From Anaerolineae bacterium (GTDB lineage: Bacteria > Chloroflexota > Anaerolineae > Anaerolineales > Anaerolineaceae): 64,000 nucleotides of DNA. The stretch covers positions 121,090 through 185,089 of the forward strand of contig JABLWW010000012.1 of NCBI GenBank assembly GCA_013178295.1, written 5' to 3'. Position 1 is the stretch's first letter, and every line of letters starts with the position of its first letter. Shown piece by piece: positions 63,815-64,000 of this stretch. A program made the translations under genes and the position numbers. The notes beneath the pieces were generated by a model. That model searched no databases, was not told the DNA's origin, and was given only the letters and a program-made list of their open reading frames with translations.

Positions 63815-63887
63815 GCCCCCATCGTCTAGCGGCCCAGGACGTGGCCCTCTCAAGGCCAAAACCGGGATTCGAATTCCCGTGGGGGCA
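63815..63887 (+). tRNA. tRNA-Glu (anticodon CTC)
   Basis: A 73-nt cloverleaf: acceptor GCCCCCA/TGGGGGC, D arm GTC-TAGCGGCCCA-GGAC, anticodon stem TGGCC/GGCCA with loop CTCTCAA (anticodon CTC), T arm CGGGA-TTCGAAT-TCCCG, discriminator A. The CCA end is not encoded. The anticodon reads GAG, glutamate. Confidence 0.93.
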
Positions 63888-64000
63888 CAACGAGTGATAA
63901 AGCAAAACCGTGACCCCCGTCAGGGGGCGATGTTCGCTTTCCCGTGGGGGCACAACGAGTGATAAAGCAAAACCGTGACCCCCGTCAGGGGGCGATGTTC
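63876..64000. repeat. 65-bp tandem repeat that begins inside the tRNA 3' end
   Basis: The unit at 63876-63940 starts with CCCGTGGGGGCA (T-arm and acceptor end of the tRNA) and runs through AACGAGTGATAAAGCAAAAC and a CCCCCGTCAGGGGG hairpin to GCTTT. The second copy starts at 63941 and is identical as far as the window goes (60 bp). More copies may follow beyond the edge. Confidence 0.9.

Noticed and set aside
63659..64000. Integrated prophage or island at the tRNA
   Set aside because: The tandem repeat is suggestive, but no integrase or phage gene lies within the window, so only the repeat itself is reported.

Overview
The window looks like a chromosomal piece of a GC-rich, monoderm-type bacterium of the phylum Chloroflexi, most likely class Anaerolineae. 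This is an inference from gene content and style: many secreted lipoproteins whose lipobox Cys is followed by Ala/Pro-rich linkers, anchored proteins with Ig-like, LysM, FN3 and SH3 domains, no outer-membrane genes, a MetV-MetF fusion, and several sugar or nucleoside ABC importers. About 50 genes are supported, plus one tRNA. Sigma-A-type promoters (TTGAAA-17-TATACT, TTGACT-17-TATGAT, TTGCCG-17-TATAAT) are visible at several loci.

Layout. 1-3.4 kb: the start of an unknown gene running off the left edge, a membrane protein, a HEPN/MNT toxin-antitoxin pair behind a double palindromic operator, and a nitrilase-type amidase. 3.5-6.8 kb: a stand-alone B3/4-domain protein, a PlsC-like acyltransferase and a family-5 peptide-type binding lipoprotein. 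7-12.6 kb: a SorC-type regulator with two operator palindromes over its promoter, then a 2-oxoacid dehydrogenase operon (E1 alpha, E1 beta, E2) and nagA. 12.6-19.6 kb: two copies of a decaying vapB antitoxin gene (one with half a vapC) on either side of two anchored surface proteins and two polytopic membrane proteins. 19.7-32.5 kb: an M20 hydrolase divergent from a GntR/HutC regulator, followed by a 10.5 kb catabolic operon. It encodes a binding lipoprotein, a tiny membrane protein, two different ATPases, two permeases, an unassigned TIM-barrel protein, an FGGY kinase, a HAD-IIA phosphatase and sn-glycerol-1-phosphate dehydrogenase.

32.5-34.8 kb: an AT-rich island with a DUF2075 remnant and a type II restriction-modification pair (D12-class methylase and SacI-like nuclease). 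35.3-41.6 kb: a BMP/Nup-type nucleoside importer whose binding-protein gene is broken by a frameshift and by a complete 1264-bp IS4-family element with a 6-bp target duplication. 41.7-44.2 kb: a fused MetV-MetF methylenetetrahydrofolate reductase and an aldo/keto reductase. 44.3-50.9 kb: a beta-propeller lipoprotein, a PAS-GAF-HD-GYP sensor split by an in-frame TAG, and a chemoreceptor.

The most striking locus is at 51.1-56.1 kb. A strong promoter is followed immediately by what reads as a fluoride (crcB-class) riboswitch with an overlapping intrinsic terminator. It sits ahead of a CPA2-type antiporter, a USP-CBS protein, a coiled-coil protein of unknown function and enolase, the classical fluoride-inhibited enzyme. 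56.1-64 kb: a histidine phosphatase, a short zinc-ribbon gene, small membrane or zinc-ribbon proteins, an SGNH hydrolase, an M28 peptidase lipoprotein, a nitroreductase/radical-SAM pair, and tRNA-Glu(CTC) whose 3' end begins a 65-bp tandem repeat.

Dispersed intergenic repeats built on the palindrome GATGGGGCTTGCCCCATC occur throughout, including two near-identical ~100-bp copies in opposite orientation 12.7 kb apart.
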